A DNA stretch of 5,958 bases from an uncultured Actinomycetes bacterium (GTDB lineage: Bacteria; Actinomycetota; Actinomycetes; Nanopelagicales; Nanopelagicaceae): positions 1-5,958 of the forward strand of contig CAILBF010000140.1 in NCBI GenBank assembly GCA_903832395.1. The letters run 5' to 3'. The translations under genes and the position numbers were made by a program. Numbering within the stretch: the first letter of the stretch is position 1; each line of letters opens with the position of its first letter. Shown here in pieces: positions 5,455 through 5,958 of this stretch. Under the pieces are notes generated by a model. It saw only the letters and a list, made by a program, of their open reading frames with translations. It was not told the DNA's origin and did not search any database.

Positions 5455-5958
5455 TGCGATACCTAGTGACAGGAGGGGCAGGATTTATTGGCTCACATAT
5501 TTGCGATGCCCTGATTCAGCGAGGCGACTCTGTGGTTGTACTCGATGATCTTTCAACGGGAAATAAGAAGAACATAGAACTCCTAATCTCCAATCCCGCG
5601 TTTAAGCTAGTTAAGGGTTCAATTCTTGATACATCAGCGGTTGAAAGCACCGTGAAATCTGTTGACCACGTGCTTCATTTTGCGGCCGCTGTGGGCGTTT
5701 TTACAATTGTAGATAAGCCACTTGAATCTCTCATGACGAACATTCGAGGAACAGAGAATATTCTTGAAGCAGCCCATATGCATGGTAAGGAAGTTCTGAT
5801 TGCTTCTTCTTCTGAGGTTTATGGGAAGAATGTAGGTGGCGCACTTCATGAGGAGTCAGATCGGATTGTGGGCTCTCCACTAAAAAGCCGTTGGTCATAT
5901 TCAGAGGCTAAAGCTATTGATGAATCGATGGCTTACTTCTTTTACCAAGAGAAGAAAC
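5454..5958 (+). CDS. NAD-dependent sugar-nucleotide epimerase/decarboxylase/dehydratase (extended SDR), N-terminal part
   Basis: The frame opens at ATG 5454 and runs off the window after 168 codons, about half the usual 310-340 residues. It is an extended short-chain dehydrogenase: nucleotide-binding TGGAGFIGSH (6-15), acidic LDDLSTGN (30-37) for the NAD ribose, HFAAAVGV (75-82), TNIRGTENILEAA (95-107), catalytic SSSEVYG (118-124), and the Y-x-x-x-K pair Tyr149/Lys153 in RWSYSEAKAID. The active-site set is complete. The AAAVGV and KSRWSYSEAK context is like SDRs I recall in actinobacterial glycan clusters annotated simply as NAD-dependent epimerase/dehydratase. UDP-uronate decarboxylase, 4-epimerase and 4,6-dehydratase activities are all possible. 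Its ATG overlaps the dehydrogenase stop by one base, so a natural inference is that it acts on that enzyme's UDP-uronic acid product. The substrate-binding C-terminal domain is outside the window. Confidence 0.85.
   Translation, partial: MRYLVTGGAGFIGSHICDALIQRGDSVVVLDDLSTGNKKNIELLISNPAFKLVKGSILDTSAVESTVKSVDHVLHFAAAVGVFTIVDKPLESLMTNIRGTENILEAAHMHGKEVLIASSSEVYGKNVGGALHEESDRIVGSPLKSRWSYSEAKAIDESMAYFFYQEKK

Noticed and set aside
5634..5849. Minus-strand open frame of 71 residues inside the SDR gene
   Set aside because: The plus strand here encodes the SDR active site without interruption, so the antisense frame is chance.

Overview
The window looks like a chromosomal piece from a low-to-moderate GC Gram-positive-type bacterium, most likely a freshwater actinobacterium of the Nanopelagicales (acI, 'Ca. 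Planktophila/Nanopelagicus') type. The main clue is the pair of secreted proteins. One ends in a basic two-cysteine tail (IVCVKAGKSK...KCPTGYKVKK), and the other begins its mature part with a G-x-x-C ... Y-x-C ... W module. Both styles are ones I recall from that group. This is recognition from memory, not a search result. No tRNA, rRNA, CRISPR array, insertion sequence or phage gene was seen.

Left part, minus strand. The window opens inside a sigma-70 family (ECF-like) factor, of which only the N-terminal 79 residues are present (237 down to 1). Its upstream region (238-483) holds a cluster of TTTGTC/GACAAA elements, including a perfect 7-bp inverted repeat, and a small GC-rich hairpin. It also holds a strong 9-bp-stem hairpin (435-468) just past the next gene, probably that gene's terminator. 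Then come two secreted-protein genes in the same direction. The upstream one encodes a 472-residue Ig-like repeat surface protein (2352 down to 934). It is followed after 51 bp by a 132-residue four-cysteine secreted protein of unknown function (882 down to 484).

Right part, plus strand. Divergent from the surface-protein gene is a tightly packed set of three surface-polysaccharide genes. They are a multi-spanning O-antigen ligase/polymerase-family protein with a C-terminal TPR-like domain (2471-4276), a UDP-sugar 6-dehydrogenase that makes a UDP-uronic acid (4279-5454), and an extended-SDR sugar-nucleotide epimerase/decarboxylase/dehydratase cut by the window end (5454-5958). The genes are 2 bp apart and then overlap by 1 bp (TAATG), so they are almost certainly co-transcribed and translationally coupled.

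Taken together, the plus-strand genes would make an activated uronic-acid-type sugar, convert it further, and assemble or attach a glycan at the outer face of the membrane. The minus-strand genes export proteins to the same compartment. I see no clear evidence of a new defence, mobile or regulatory system. The points most worth a second look are the operator-like repeats ahead of the sigma gene, the exact C-x14-C repeat periodicity of the surface protein, and the uncharacterised small secreted protein next to it.
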